64,000 nt of DNA, from contig CAJNOL010000788.1 of NCBI GenBank assembly GCA_905250125.1, positions 1-64,000 on the forward strand, given 5' to 3'. The notes below the pieces were generated by a model. The model saw nothing but the letters and a program-made list of their open reading frames with translations. It did no database searches and was not told where the DNA came from. Of this stretch, positions 13,249 to 24,984 are shown piece by piece. The first letter of the stretch is position 1. Every line of letters starts with the position of its first letter. Made by a program: the position numbers and the translations under genes. The DNA comes from Rotaria sordida (taxonomy: Eukaryota > Rotifera > Eurotatoria > Philodinida > Philodinidae).

Positions 13249-14522
13249 TATACTAGGATTTCATGAATAGATTATGACGGCAAGGTTTCTAAAAAACTGA
13301 AAACTGTATTTTTCAGTTTCTTGAAGACTTTGTGGAAATTATTTGCTGGCTTGCTTGTATGTCAGCACTTCACTGATTGGTTGAAATATACTGTGGAAAC
13401 AAAAGGGATTATTTTTCATAAAACTTGACCAAAGGTAATTGGGGGTGAAGAATCCGAATCTGAGGTCAATTTTAATTAATTATTATCTAATTATTAATTA
13501 TCAACTTTTTTCAAAAAATTTGATAAAATGTAATCGAGAATGAGGAATCTAAATCCGAGATCAATTTTAATTAATTAATGATTAATTAATAATTAACTGA
13601 TTATTAATTATTAATTTTTTTCAAAAAATTTGATAAAATGTAATCGAGGGTGAGGAATCTAAATCCGAGGTTAGTTTTAATTAATTAATAATTAACTGAT
13701 TATTAATTTTTTTCAAAAAAAATGGGCAAAAGGTAATCGAGAGTGGACAATCCGAATCCAAGGTCGGTTTTAATTATTAATCATTAATATTTTTTACAAC
13801 ACTCGAAAAGGGAAAATTGAGGGTTAGGAATCTGAATCCGAAGTCTATTTTGATTTTTTTTTCTAAGTACTACTATTATTAGTGTCTTTTCTGGAAAACT
13901 TGATCAAAGAGTTTTCAAATAAAAAAACGAGAATCTATGATGAGCTTGTGTTAATAAGCTAGCAATGCTAAAGAGTAGTAAAACATACTAATATCATCAT
14001 AGTTAAGGAAAAAACTTCACTAGAAGAAATTCAAAAACAAGAATTTCATTCCGGAACTAGTTACTATTAGTAATATAGATAAGTGAATAATTTGGAGCGA
14101 GTTCAGAAACAGTATTTCTACGAGAAAGAGCTGAGCTAGTCCACAGACGAGCGTTACTTGTTTGATAATACCATCTAAAAGAGTGTAAAATTCTAAACAA
14201 AATGAGAGGTCGCTGCATTTTTTACGACCTTCTCTTGAGAAGTTACAGGTACCACAAAAAACGAAAAAAAGTAAATTTTATCAAAAAATCGCTGAAAACC
14301 GGCTGAAAAATGCATTCTTTTTTATTTTGTTGTGATACCTGTAACTTTTCAAAAGAAGGTCGTAAAAAACGTAGCAATCCCTCGTTTTGTTCAGAATTTT
14401 ACGTTCTTTAAGATGGCATTATCAAAAAATAATTTTCACAAAGTCTTCAAGGACCTGAAAAATATGATTTTCAGTTTTTTAGAAACCTTGCCATCATAAT
14501 CTATCGATGAAAATCTTAGTAT
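13249..14522. mobile_element. Nested inverted-repeat element inside the Tc1/mariner copy
   Basis: The ends form inverted repeats of about 90 bp. The left reads TACTAGGATTT and continues through GGCAAGGTTTCTAAAAAACTG; the right end (about 14435-14522) is its inverse. It sits at a TATA site next to the left terminal repeat of the older element. It has no coding region. Inside are a tandem repeat (13427-13850) and an inner palindrome with arms at about 14164-14265 and 14325-14427. It is probably a non-autonomous element using the same TA-target machinery. Confidence 0.7.
13427..13850. repeat. Tandem repeat with about 85-115-bp units
   Basis: About five diverged units, each with a core like GGTAATCGAG-GTGAGGAATC-GAATCCGAGGTC, followed by a TTAATTAATTA-rich stretch and TTTTTTCAAAAAATTTGAT. 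It lies within the nested element. Confidence 0.75.
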
Positions 14523-14551
14523 ATAATAAAGAGCGGGGCAAAAATTTTGCA

Positions 14552-15472
14552 TTAATTTTGCTTTTGCTTGTCAAGGAAACATTGTTCAAGTTCTTCAATT
14601 GGTCGTACTTGAGGCACATTGGGAGGATTTTTTCTCATTGGTACAAAAGGTATACAATTTTCCTCTAATGCATGCAAAACTTGTGGTATATAATGAGCTT
14701 TCGCTAAATCAGGCCGGAATATAAATTTTGTTTTTAAATGTTTCATTTTGATAAAAGGAATTAATCGACATTGTATGCATTATTTCAAATAAACATAGCT
14801 AGTTATAGCATTGTTTCTTTTACATATATATATATGGTTTTGAACACCCTTTAGCAGATACTGCTAACCATACTAAAATTTTTGGTTCAAGTCTTCGATA
14901 TTGTTTGTACTTTATATTTGCTAGTGTAATAGAAGGATTACTTATGTAATACAATGAGTTTCCAGGTATATCAACACCACTTACACTAAAATGTTTCTCA
15001 TCATCCATAACAATAAAACAATTGTTTGGAATATGACGATATAAAAATTTACAATGTTTTTATGCACGCTTCTCCTGATCTTTAACATATTTCGATGCTT
15101 TAATTCGTTTTCTTGAACGAATATTTATTCGTTATTTTAAATTTCTACCAATTGTTCTATGATCAACATTATAATGTCTTGATAAAATTCGATGACTAAT
15201 ATCACTATTATTATTCAAAGTAAATGCTATAGATTTCATTTATTTTGTCGTTCAATTTTCGTGGACGATCAGATCTTGGTAAATCTTTTGTGATTTTAAA
15301 TTGTAAATATCTTTGAATGATTCGATATACAGTTGAATAACAATAGTCTTTTTTTTAAAAAAAAAAAATTCCATGTAGTTTTCAAATTACCATCAGTAGT
15401 GTTATTATAAAAAGTTGCGACACGTAAGTATAGTGCTTCTCGTTCTTCCTTCTTCATTTCAATCAGAAACAT
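14552..15472 (-). pseudogene. Tc1/mariner-type transposase remnant
   Basis: Read on the minus strand, pieces in different frames make an ordered transposase. An N-terminal part from 15472 (MFLIEMKKEE) is followed by a helix-turn-helix-like region with stops, the first catalytic Asp in VMDDEKHFS, a segment with KILVWLAVSAKG, the second catalytic Asp in RPDLAKAHY, and the third acidic residue in VRPIEELEQ. This order is that of the IS630/Tc1/mariner DDE domain. Several stop codons and frame changes (for example near 15145, 15065 and 14830) make it inactive. It belongs to the element at 13126-15740. Confidence 0.8.
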
Positions 15473-15740
15473 GTAGGACCAATGAGACGATATATATATA
15501 TATATATATGTACTACTAACAATGCTCTTGCTAACGAAAAAAGAATGAATAGTCTAGGATGTTCTCATGGGATACAGAAAGAAAAAGGAAATTAATATAA
15601 AACTTTTTCCCCATCCGTTATGTTAGATAGAGCTCTTTATTGACTATTCAAATTACTATTTGGAGGTCTTTAACAAATCATTTTGAGTAAAATAAATCAT
15701 AAAGTAAAAGATGCTCTAAACTTTTGTATACTACACTATA

Positions 15741-16133
15741 AATAGATGTGAGTGTCTAGTCAATCTTTTTAAAATTTTCTTTTATAAATTCTTGATAATA
15801 ATATTTTCAAGTTTGAGAAAAAAATCTTTTCTATCATTCGTAGATCCATAAGGAAAGATTCATTTATTTATTAGTCAAAGTAGATATGTAATAGTTGATA
15901 AGAATTTGAATTCTGTAATCTACTTAATGACACTATCTATTATTATTATCGTCTTTTCTTTTTCGTTTGACACCTTTATAGTAGAAAGACAAGTGAGTAT
16001 TGTATTTTTTTGTTGTACTTTCATTTGAAAAAAAAATTCTACAATAGATTTATGGATTACTTTTTACAGCAAAAAAAAACACATAAGATAAACTTAAGAA
16101 AAAAAAAAAAAGAAAACTAAAAGTTAAATTCTA
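15741..16133. other. Spacer between transposon and secreted protein gene
   Basis: AT-rich sequence that includes the 3' end of the minus-strand gene at 16134. Nothing else is seen. Confidence 0.5.
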
Positions 16134-16784
16134 TTAAATAATATGTTCAATAAAATAAACTGGAGTTGTATTAAATCTATAATAAAAATAAAATTCATTA
16201 AATACATGACCAGCAATTAATACAGCTCTTCGATCTTTATTTTTTTCTGTATTAGTTAAATTTGCATAAGGTACCATTAATTCTTCTTTTGAACGATTTC
16301 GATTACGTTTCATCCATTCGATATGTATTATCTCTGATATTTCTTCAATATAATATTGATTAAATAAACGTTTTCGACGAACACCTTGTAAAATATATTT
16401 ACCAGCAATTCGTGCTGTTGCTCGATTATCATATGCTAAATCTGGTGGTAATTCATCATATTTCGTATTTAATATATCAACATAAATAAGTGATGAATTA
16501 TAACGATCACGAGCTACTTTAAGATTTCGATGAACAAGACATGAACCAACTTTAAGTATCATTGGATATAGAAAATCAGATGAATTATAAAATGTAATTG
16601 CATTTGTTAATTTAAAACGATTCTTAAGATTTGGATCTGCTGCAAGTGCTTTTTCACGCCAAGTTGAATGATAAATACCAGCAACAGTTTTAACAAAAAA
16701 TCGAAAATTTTTTTTGAACAAGGTCGATTCAGCGTTATTACCATATAGAAGAATAACATACATTAGTGTTTTTATCAGATACAT
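16134..16784 (-). CDS. Secreted protein with a RyR-domain-like segment
   Basis: A single-exon frame of 216 residues. The N terminus (MYLIKTLMYVILLYG) looks like a signal peptide. The C-terminal half contains IIHIEWMKRN, then LMVPYANLTNTEKNKDRR. This resembles the RyR-type repeat, in which a Trp-containing helix is followed by a Pro-Tyr-x-x-Leu segment and a Lys-Asp-Arg end, as in ryanodine receptors and in scattered bacterial and eukaryotic proteins. A middle part, VDILNTKYDELPPDLAYDNR, looks like the linker found in some of these proteins. No catalytic motif is recognised and the function is unknown. Secretion combined with a RyR-type segment is unusual. The frame is long and lacks low-complexity bias, so I take it as real. 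Confidence 0.65.
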   Translation of the reverse strand: MYLIKTLMYVILLYGNNAESTLFKKNFRFFVKTVAGIYHSTWREKALAADPNLKNRFKLTNAITFYNSSDFLYPMILKVGSCLVHRNLKVARDRYNSSLIYVDILNTKYDELPPDLAYDNRATARIAGKYILQGVRRKRLFNQYYIEEISEIIHIEWMKRNRNRSKEELMVPYANLTNTEKNKDRRAVLIAGHVFNEFYFYYRFNTTPVYFIEHII

Positions 16785-19380
16785 ACTACAACAAGATGAT
16801 AATACTAAATGTGAAAGACGTTACTTATCGTATTATAGATATACATGTACCAACGACAGATTGCTGATAATTCTTCTTATTTTGTTTTTCTGTTTGTAAC
16901 AGACAAGTATGTCTTACACAAATAATATATAAAAATACAAGGAAAAACATATGAATTATGATAGACTTTTCAAGATTATTAACTTCAAAATCGAGTATTT
17001 ATCTCCTTCAATATTTATTATCCTGGTAAGAAAAATGATTAATATTTTTTTTTTCTTTCATCTTATGATAGATTCTATGTGATAATTAATCGAAGTATGA
17101 CATCACATTTTTTTTTGTTTTAAGAATGTTTATTTAATGATCTGTATCAATTGAATAGATTATTAAAACAAATATTTTAAAAATCAATGGCATAAACATG
17201 TCAAGAAAACTCGTATCCTACACAGACAATGAACTATCAGAAAATCTTTTAATTTATGTTTTTTTATCTTATTGAAATACATAAGTACAAAAACTGATTC
17301 AATTCATATTTTTAATGCATTTTTCATAGTTTATTTTAGTATATTTCGATTCTAAACTATTAAAAATAGTTTAATTTCATTGTTTTGAAATGTAAGACAT
17401 TGAAACAAGATATTTTCATATTTGTATAACTCATCTTAAAGTAGTACTTATTTGAATTTTTCATACAGTTATGAAATATTTTCTTATACAATCATTGTCA
17501 AAATACACTTATCGAGTCTAAAATTAAGTAAACAAATTGTTTGATGATAAAAATATGTGTTTTTGTAATTGAATAAATAGTAATTCATAGAGTTAGTTTT
17601 TCCACTAGAAAAGTATATGTTTATTTATTTAAATCTTTATGTCGAATATTTTCTAAAGAAATATACTCAATATGTCTCATTTATTTGCTAAAAAAATAGA
17701 GAAATCTATCGAGATCAAAATCATCTTGAATTGTTAAGAATGCAATGCGAGATTCCTTGAATTCTATGAGATAAACAATCATGAAATATTGTAATCTCCT
17801 GAGAGTATTATGCAGTATATTAATGTACTCGTGTTGGAAACCATAGAATATTAAACTATCACTAGTTGATGATATCATTACTTGTTCTTTTTTTGTTTTT
17901 ATATAGCATATAGTACTAGATACTAGTATTGTTCTTATCGATTCTGACCCGTCTGCTATCTAATATGTTATTTTCTCTCATACAAGTGAGCATAACATAT
18001 ATCAGTGATAAGTCGTCAATAGGTGAAGTGGTTCTAGTTTTGTTTCATGATAACATTTTCAATAAGCAAGAGAGAGAGTTTCACTACTTTATTTATATCT
18101 TAATAGATCTTTTTTCTGGATTTCTTTCTTCGACAATATATATATATAGGCGCGATCAACCGCTCTGATGCCCCATAGAAAATAATATTATTTCAGGGAA
18201 GTGTATATAATGAATTTTATACCAAATCAAAGCTCGTCAAAAATGAAATTTGTTGATACTAAATAGTAAGGATTTTGTGAACTTTGTATTGTAAAACTTA
18301 AGAAATTTTGAGGAATTTCATACATTTTTGGCATAGAAAACTAAGATGCCAGTAATTCAAAAATCGAGNNNNNNNNNNNNNNNNNNNNNNNNNNNNNNNN
18401 NNNNNNNNNNNNNNNNNNNNNNNNNNNNNNNNNNNNNNNNNNNNNNNNNNNNNNNNNNNNNNNNNNNNAAAAAATATTTTCGATAGGAAATTATTCTAAA
18501 TAAGAAGAACAAGAAAATAGCATATGCAATATATTTTTCAGTATTTTAGCATTTCTTAAGAGCTAACTAAATTTGTTTGATCTTTATAAGTGGGAAATAA
18601 CGATAAAAAAGGAAGAAGAAGGATCATTTGTTGAAGGTTTAATATATATGGAATCACTTTTCATCTTTGTTTTAATGCTATTATAAAATAATTTTCTCTT
18701 ACCAGTTTAAATCTAAGCGAATGTAGAACAAAAAGAAAGAGAAATTACAATCAATGCACGAACGATTGAGAAAAAAAGGAATATTTGATTCAACTACAGT
18801 AGAATATAATAACTAAACTTCAACACAACGAATAATATGCCAAAGGTATGCATAGATGATTCGTAATAGTTTATCATTTCCTAACATTTCATTTCAAGCA
18901 AATTTCAGAACTTTGTTTCTCTAAACGTAAAAATAAAAAAAAAGAGCGCAAATAAATGAATTAAGAACTATCTACGATTGGAAAACAATAGTCAATGGTT
19001 AGTACTAAACTTTGTCGACATGAAAATATAAATAAAATATACCAAATTTAAGAAGTCTTTTTTATTTAAAAGAAAAAAACATAACGAAACATTTTTTTTT
19101 CTGAAAACATCCATAAACAAGCAGCAGTACTCTCTAAAAAAAAGACATACCCTTGAAAACCATTTACGGATTTCCGAGAATTGGAAAATCTTGAAAAGTC
19201 ACTTATAATAATTTTTGGAATCCTGATCTCGGAAATTACCAACTGAAAAGTTTAGAGTCAACTAGATAAATTTCGACAACTTGAAAGATGTCATTGAAAC
19301 TTTATCGAAGATCGCAAAAAAAAAAGCGATCTATTTGAAACGACAAAAAGAAAACAACTACAATGAAGATGGAAGTCATT
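16785..19380. other. Gene-poor region
   Basis: AT-rich sequence interrupted by an assembly gap. Frames at 17681-17878 (-) and 17929-18168 (+) are short, lack recognisable motifs and have no supporting exons. I see no gene here. Confidence 0.5.
18369..18468. other. Assembly gap of 100 N
   Basis: Exactly 100 N, the usual placeholder for a scaffold gap of unknown size. Confidence 0.99.
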
Positions 19381-19404
19381 CACTTTTGTTTTCATAGCAC
19401 TCAC

Positions 19405-20016
19405 CATTTGTGTTTTATCGATATAAGTCTAAAACTCAAAAAGAAAATATTAATTTGCTGCTTCTTAACAAGTAATTTACTATCGATATCAACCTAAATG
19501 TGAAAAACAAAAATACTAATTTTATATTTATTACTGTGTAATTCACCGTTTATATCTTATCGATATCAATCTGAAAATAAAAAAAAAAAAGAAAGAATAT
19601 ATTCATTTCGAATTTATTATATGTAACTTACCATTTTTATCATATTGATATAAACATAAACATAAAAAAGAACATATTGATTTTCGATTTGCTATATGTA
19701 ATTTATCATTCCTATGATATTGATTTGAACCTACGAATACAAACAACAAAAATAGTCATTTTATATTAGTTATATGTAACTCACGATTTCTATCATATTG
19801 ATATTAATCTAAAAATAAAAAAGAAAAGATTCAATTTCTATTTGTTATGTGTAAATTATGATTTCTATCGTATTGATATCAACCTAAAATACAAAACTAA
19901 AAAAATTTTTTTTTCGATTTATTGTATATAATTTATCATCTTTGTATTTTTCGGATATGAGGCTAAGTATCCATCTATAATATGTCACTTACCGTTAATA
20001 TTACATCAATATGGGT
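19405..20016 (-). repeat. Tandem array of about nine units, each with a 24-nt microexon-like core
   Basis: Units repeat about every 75-80 bp. On the minus strand each carries a pyrimidine-rich tract, a core with GATATCxATA or a similar sequence, and a donor-like end. Cores begin at about 20016, 19962, 19883, 19808, 19730, 19655, 19570, 19493 and 19428. Four cores (19993-20016, 19785-19808, 19547-19570, 19405-19428) are exactly 24 nt between an intact AG acceptor and a GT donor (GTAAGT, GTGAGT, GTGAAT, GTGAGT). Others have lost one site. Read in phase 0 the cores give similar octapeptides such as THIDVILT, INIMIEI-like and TYIDKTQM; one contains a stop. Whether they are transcribed and spliced is unknown; they may be remains of a gene with duplicated tiny exons. 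Confidence 0.7.
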
Positions 20017-20990
20017 CTCAACTCATGTGTAGTTTATAATCGAACATGATGATTTTCTATCGTGCACATCTTCCATCTAAGAAGATCAATCCTTCATTAG
20101 AAAAACGAAAAATGTTTATCAATAGAAAACAAATAGAACACTTGACCAATGTTACTTATAATTCTCTATTGAGAAAGAGACAGATATCGTTTCTACGAGC
20201 ATAAACAAATGTTACATGTGTCTATATATTAATTAATAATGAAAGACTCTACACTATATTAATTAAAATTTTAAATGGTAGAAGAAATATTGAAAGATAA
20301 TAGGATAGTTTTGATAAGAACGAATGTATTCGAAATTTTAGTTAAGAAAATGATCTGAGATTTTTATTTTTCACTAAAACGTAAGATGATAAATAAATCA
20401 TTTTTTGATCGAGTCCTTTTCTTAAACAACAAAGATAAAATATATTTCGGTGGAATAAATATTAACCATTCATATAAATCCAGATAAGTTTTATTAGAAA
20501 CGCATCTTTATTTATGCTTTCTGCTTGCCATCAATTGATTTGAATTATATGGTTTATAACTATGAAAAGTCTTCCGATTTCATTTTTTTAATTGAGTAAT
20601 TTATCAAAATTTGATATGAATTCGGGTGTAGAGTCGACATATCAAAAAAGTGTTAAGTTTAAACAATAACGTAATAGTACTGTATATGTATTTTACAGTT
20701 ACAAAAAAAACTTCTATGAGTAGGATAGAAGAATCTTGATGATTTCTACTAATGTATTATTCATTGTATCTAATGAAGAGAAAAAATAACTACCGAAATT
20801 TGGTATAGATTTTTATAAGGTAAATATATCCACAAAGACATACATTCGATAGTCTCCGGTAGAGAATTATTTACTTATTAAAATAATAAAAATATTTTAG
20901 TGTTACAAACAAGAAACAGATTTCCATATACGAGTCGAATTATTTCTAAAAAAAAATACAACTCATTGTCTTTCTTCTTATCCATAGAAA
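20017..20990. other. Gene-poor region
   Basis: AT-rich. The part just above the microexon-like array (20030-20100) shows a weak further unit: an AG-like site at 20077-20078 followed by a short open stretch starting ATGGAAGATG on the minus strand. No complete gene is recognised. Confidence 0.4.
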
Positions 20991-21016
20991 TACGATGAAT
21001 TATAATTAGATGATGA

Positions 21017-21840
21017 ACTTTATTCGATAGCTGCCGTACTACCTGACAATTCACCTTGATGCGGATAGACAATATCATTGAAAACAGTATCAATACGATT
21101 ATTAACGTAAATCAATTGTTGAAATAATACTGCATTATAAACACCAATGATATGATGCCAGATAACTGTTTCAAGCAAAATTGCACCCATCAATATTTTA
21201 CTATTAACATTCATCGAATGTTACATGATAATTTAGTAAATTTAACGAAAGATATGTCAAATTTGGACACAAGTAATTAATGAACATTGAGATGTAACGT
21301 TTGCTATGCATAGTCTTGATTTAGATAGCTCATTGGAGGACTTAAACCAAGATCTGTTCTATTGGCATATGAACTAAAATCCTTATGATGAACAAACAGA
21401 TACTGTAATATTTGTTGATGAAGCTTGATAACGAAGAAATAAATAGAGAATATTATCAATCCTTTCTATGATTTAATAAAATATTTACATGAATAGAATT
21501 GACGAATCGTGAGAGTAAATATCAGTGATACAATAGCAAAAGTTTCACCGGCCAGAAATGGAACCCATCTGGATGTTCGATGATCAGTATCGACACCGAT
21601 CTATCATCTGATAAAAGCAGAAAAGTCACGAAGTTAGTCCAATAACAGGCAACTCAGTCGAAGACTGAAATCCATACTGGTACCAGTCCCATCTCTAGCA
21701 CTGACAACCAATAAAACAGCAACACGAGTTATTTTGATCAACAGTTTCTGGTCAAGAGTTAATTGATATAATATAAGATAAATCTTCAAGACGTTTTTAG
21801 AATATCTTCAAAATTTGTATATCTAATCATTAATTTTCAC
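21017..21840 (-). pseudogene. Possible decayed membrane-protein gene
   Basis: Several minus-strand stretches read like protein in order. About 21690-21830 contains LTLDQKLLIKITRVAVLLVV. About 21480-21595 contains RTSRWVPFLAGETFAIVSLI, a probable membrane helix. About 21295-21430 contains ILQYLFVHHKDF and LGLSPPMSYLNQD. About 21020-21214 contains KILMGAILLETVIWHHIIGV. Codon composition is less AT-biased than the surroundings. I could not join them with phase-consistent GT..AG introns, and stops lie between them, so this is either a decayed gene or one whose splicing I misread. The family is not recognised. Confidence 0.3.
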
Positions 21841-22193
21841 GCTCAAACGAAATATCATTCTCGGAGAAGATTTGACTTCTATAGAATAGTAAAGAAGTAT
21901 ATCGAAAAATGTAGTATATACGAAGGACCAGAAGTAACAAATAGTTGAGAAAGATAAAACTTTTCAACAAAAATGAACTAAAATCTAAGTGAACGTTATA
22001 GAAAAAAAAATATGTGCAATGAATAATTATATAAAAAGACTATTTCGAAATAAAATTGATTAAGTATTTAAAAAAAAAACCATGTTACCTCGACTTTCTG
22101 TTGTTTATTCTCAACATAAGTCACGAATACTAAAACATAGATGTTATAAATATTCTTCTGAGATCCTGGAAATCGACCAACTGACTACCGATC

Positions 22194-22452
22194 AGTCTGA
22201 AATGAGGTGATATAGAAAGTTTTGATCATATTGAAACGAATGATGATGATGTTTTGTTTTAATTTTTTAAAGCAACATAAAGTAATCAAATCAATCTTAT
22301 GATAACCTATTGTTCCCACGTAATATTTAATTAAAACTAATGATTTTGAAATGTTGGTCTGGTTTTTTTCATGTTGCTTTAAAAAATAAAAAACGAACAT
22401 TACCATTTGTTTCAATATGATCAAAACTTTCTACATCAGCTCATTGCAGACT
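22194..22452. mobile_element. Small foldback element (259 bp)
   Basis: Left arm 22194-22285 and right arm about 22365-22452 are inverted copies starting AGTCTG and containing AGAAAGTTTTGATCATATTG. The loop is AT-rich and non-coding. It resembles a miniature inverted-repeat transposable element. Confidence 0.65.
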
Positions 22453-24626
22453 CATCAGTGATAAGTTGGCCGATTTCGAGGGTTTCAAAAGAAGGCTTAT
22501 AACATGACAAAAGAACCATCTAGAAAGGTCAGTCTGACGTAGGTCAAGAGATCTTCATTTTCTCTATCAAATTATTATTTTCAAAATCATAATATAATGG
22601 AAAAACTTTTATAGAAATCGTTTCAAAAATAGTCAGTGAGAAGTGATCACTGCTTGTTTATTGGATTTTTACGTGATTTGATAGAGTAATCTGTCGTCTT
22701 TCAAAAACTAAAAACTGCAGAGTGTCAGCTATTTCTATGTCCGAGTTATTTGTGATACAACCAAGTCCATTGAGATGATTTGAATGGATAGTAGAAGTCG
22801 TCGATGTATCAATTCTATACGAAGTCTGCATTGTTTTTTCTGTATTGAATGATTTTGATTTAATTACAGTTCATAATAATAATCTTTTTGAAATCGCAGA
22901 ATCAAATAAGACACAAATATATAGAATACTTAAATATTTTTCTTCTTTTTTTTTGTCTTCAAACAACAATAAAACTTTAGAAAATTTCTTTCTTCATATT
23001 ATTCTCTATCAAAAAAAAACGTACTGAAACAATTCAAAACTTTTTCATATATAATTCTGATGTTTGTGATGATGCTCCTTTTGTTTATATAATTTGAGTT
23101 CATAGTTTTTTTTTCCCCGGCATTTATTTAATTACTTTATGACACTTCTAATTGCTGATTTATAATAGAAAAAATAATTAAAGAATAGTTAACTGATGAA
23201 TTCTAATTTTCCACATGATCAAGATTGTAAACAAAGCATATGTATGACTTTAGGGTTTTTTCAATATGTTTTTTTGTTGATCAAATAGCTCCTGCAAAAT
23301 TAATTAATGGTTAGTCTGTACAATGACGAATATGCGACAACATGATAATACTAAGCAACTGAAAAATTACATTAAAAGAGAATAAAAGATGTTTAGAGAA
23401 AGTATTAAAAATTGATCACATAGAATATAATAATGTTGTTAACTTTTTTTTTTTTTGTTATCATGAAAGGTATTGGTTTTAAACATTGTATTTTGTTTTG
23501 TATTAACAAGAAAGGCATCATAACTGTTTCCGTGCTTTTGACCTTATCTTTTAGTAATAAACAGATTTCAATGCCATTAAGCGAACTAGGAAAATGTTCG
23601 TAATAATAAATATTTTCTTTCGAGACATCAACACTATGTCAAGAAAAAAAAAAGATGTTTTTTATATTTGAAAACAAATATTTCATAATTCATAATCGAG
23701 TTTTGTTCTTATTATATATAAGAACAATCGAATATGAAAATTGTTTCGAAAATTCTGGAACATTCTCTCTCTCTACATAGAAACTAATTACTTAAAGTAA
23801 AACGTTGTCTTATTGTATATTTATTGAAAACTTCCATCAATCATGATCTTCTAATGGATATGACAGACGAATAAAACTAGCTTTCAAGTATTCCACAGAG
23901 ACATATGACATTGTGTCAATCTATCAACAGACAAACTATGGAATATGATATTGTACTTTAAACTAAATATCCAACATCAATCAGAAAATAGAATCTGTAG
24001 GCGTCTAACCACAAAGAAAAGGAAAAAAAAAAGAAACCATATCACAGAAAAAGACCTCACACTCTTTCTCTTCACTGCATTTTAGAACCAATAGTATTCA
24101 ACATATCAATACCTACGCATGACAGAAAGAATATTTCATTTAGGTCGAAGAAAATAAATATCTAGTTATACATATACAGTTATCCTCTTAACCCGCCACC
24201 ATATATACAACAAAACCATATTTCAATTAGCAGCACCATATTAAGACAACTGTATTTATTATGTATATTTTGCTGTAGAGATTGATAATGTGTGAGACTA
24301 TCAGTTAACGAATTATTATTAATTTTCAATTGGTTATGATATTAAATACAAGTTTGATAGATAAGTATTTTGATCAATGAGATGAACATTCTATTCGATT
24401 CAATTAAATTAAAATTTTTCATCGTACATTATTAGTCAACAAGGTAACTAAATAATCTAATTTTCTAGTTTCAAGATTTTATTATTACATAATAAATCTT
24501 TTTTTTTTACGCATGATTATTAAATATAAAATTGTTTAGTTAATAAGATCTTATATAAGACTTTCTGAAAACAATGAATAATGATTTATTGTAGATAGTA
24601 ATTCGTTATACATCACTATCTATAAA
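22453..24626. other. Gene-poor region
   Basis: AT-rich sequence up to the small heat-shock gene. No supported gene or structured repeat is seen. The final 200 bp presumably holds the promoter of the gene at 24627. Confidence 0.5.
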
Positions 24627-24984
24627 ATGTTCACTCTCGAACAATTTCTTCAAAATAAAACATGGAATCCAACATTAGAGGATGCCGGTGAAGCAGGTAA
24701 AAAGATTCTTCATATGCGTCTTCAAGTTAAACCTGGAACAACTCCTGAAAATTTAAATATTACACTTAGTGGACATGATTTACGTATTAATTTCGAGAAT
24801 AAAGGTAAATTCTATATACAATTTCAAATATAATACAAGCAACTTTTTTTGTTTTGTTTATTTTATTTTAGCTGGACCAGAATATAAACAAGTACAAATA
24901 TGGCCAACAGCTGATCTTGAAAAACTTAAGACTGAACTTAGAAGTGATGGATTTCTTCATATTACGGTACCAATTAAAGTTTAA
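24627..24984 (+). CDS. Small heat-shock protein (alpha-crystallin/Hsp20 domain)
   Basis: Two exons, 24627-24804 and 24872-24984, joined in frame over a 67-bp intron, give 96 residues. The sequence is almost only a beta-sandwich domain: ILHMRLQVKPGTTPENLNIT and LSGHDLRINFENK, then YKQVQIWPTADLEKLKTEL and SDGFLHITVPIK. The pattern, with a hydrophobic strand, a leucine-rich stretch resembling DLEKLKxxLxxDGxLxI and a final IxVPI, matches the end of an alpha-crystallin domain. These ATP-independent chaperones hold unfolding proteins. The protein lacks the long N-terminal arm of typical family members, so an upstream exon could be missing, or this may be a minimal form. A CS/p23-type domain is an alternative but fits less well. 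Confidence 0.65.

Larger units (their letters stand above)
13126..15740 (-). mobile_element. Decayed Tc1/mariner transposon with long terminal inverted repeats
   Basis: The left end (13126-13245) and right end (15620-15740) are inverted copies about 120 bp long. Both start TATAGTG on their outer side and share blocks such as ATTTTACTCAAAAT and AAAGAGCTCTATCTAACAT. Between them lies a broken minus-strand transposase (14552-15472). Flanking TA dinucleotides fit the TA target of this superfamily. The element was later split by a second insertion at 13249-14522. Confidence 0.8.

Noticed and set aside
17681..17878. 65-codon minus-strand frame
   Set aside because: Somewhat balanced composition but too short, with no recognisable motif or partner exons.
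19405..20016. CRISPR-like array
   Set aside because: The genome is eukaryotic, the repeated part is diverged, and spacers are themselves similar AT-rich sequence; the unit is better described as a tandem duplication with exon-like cores.
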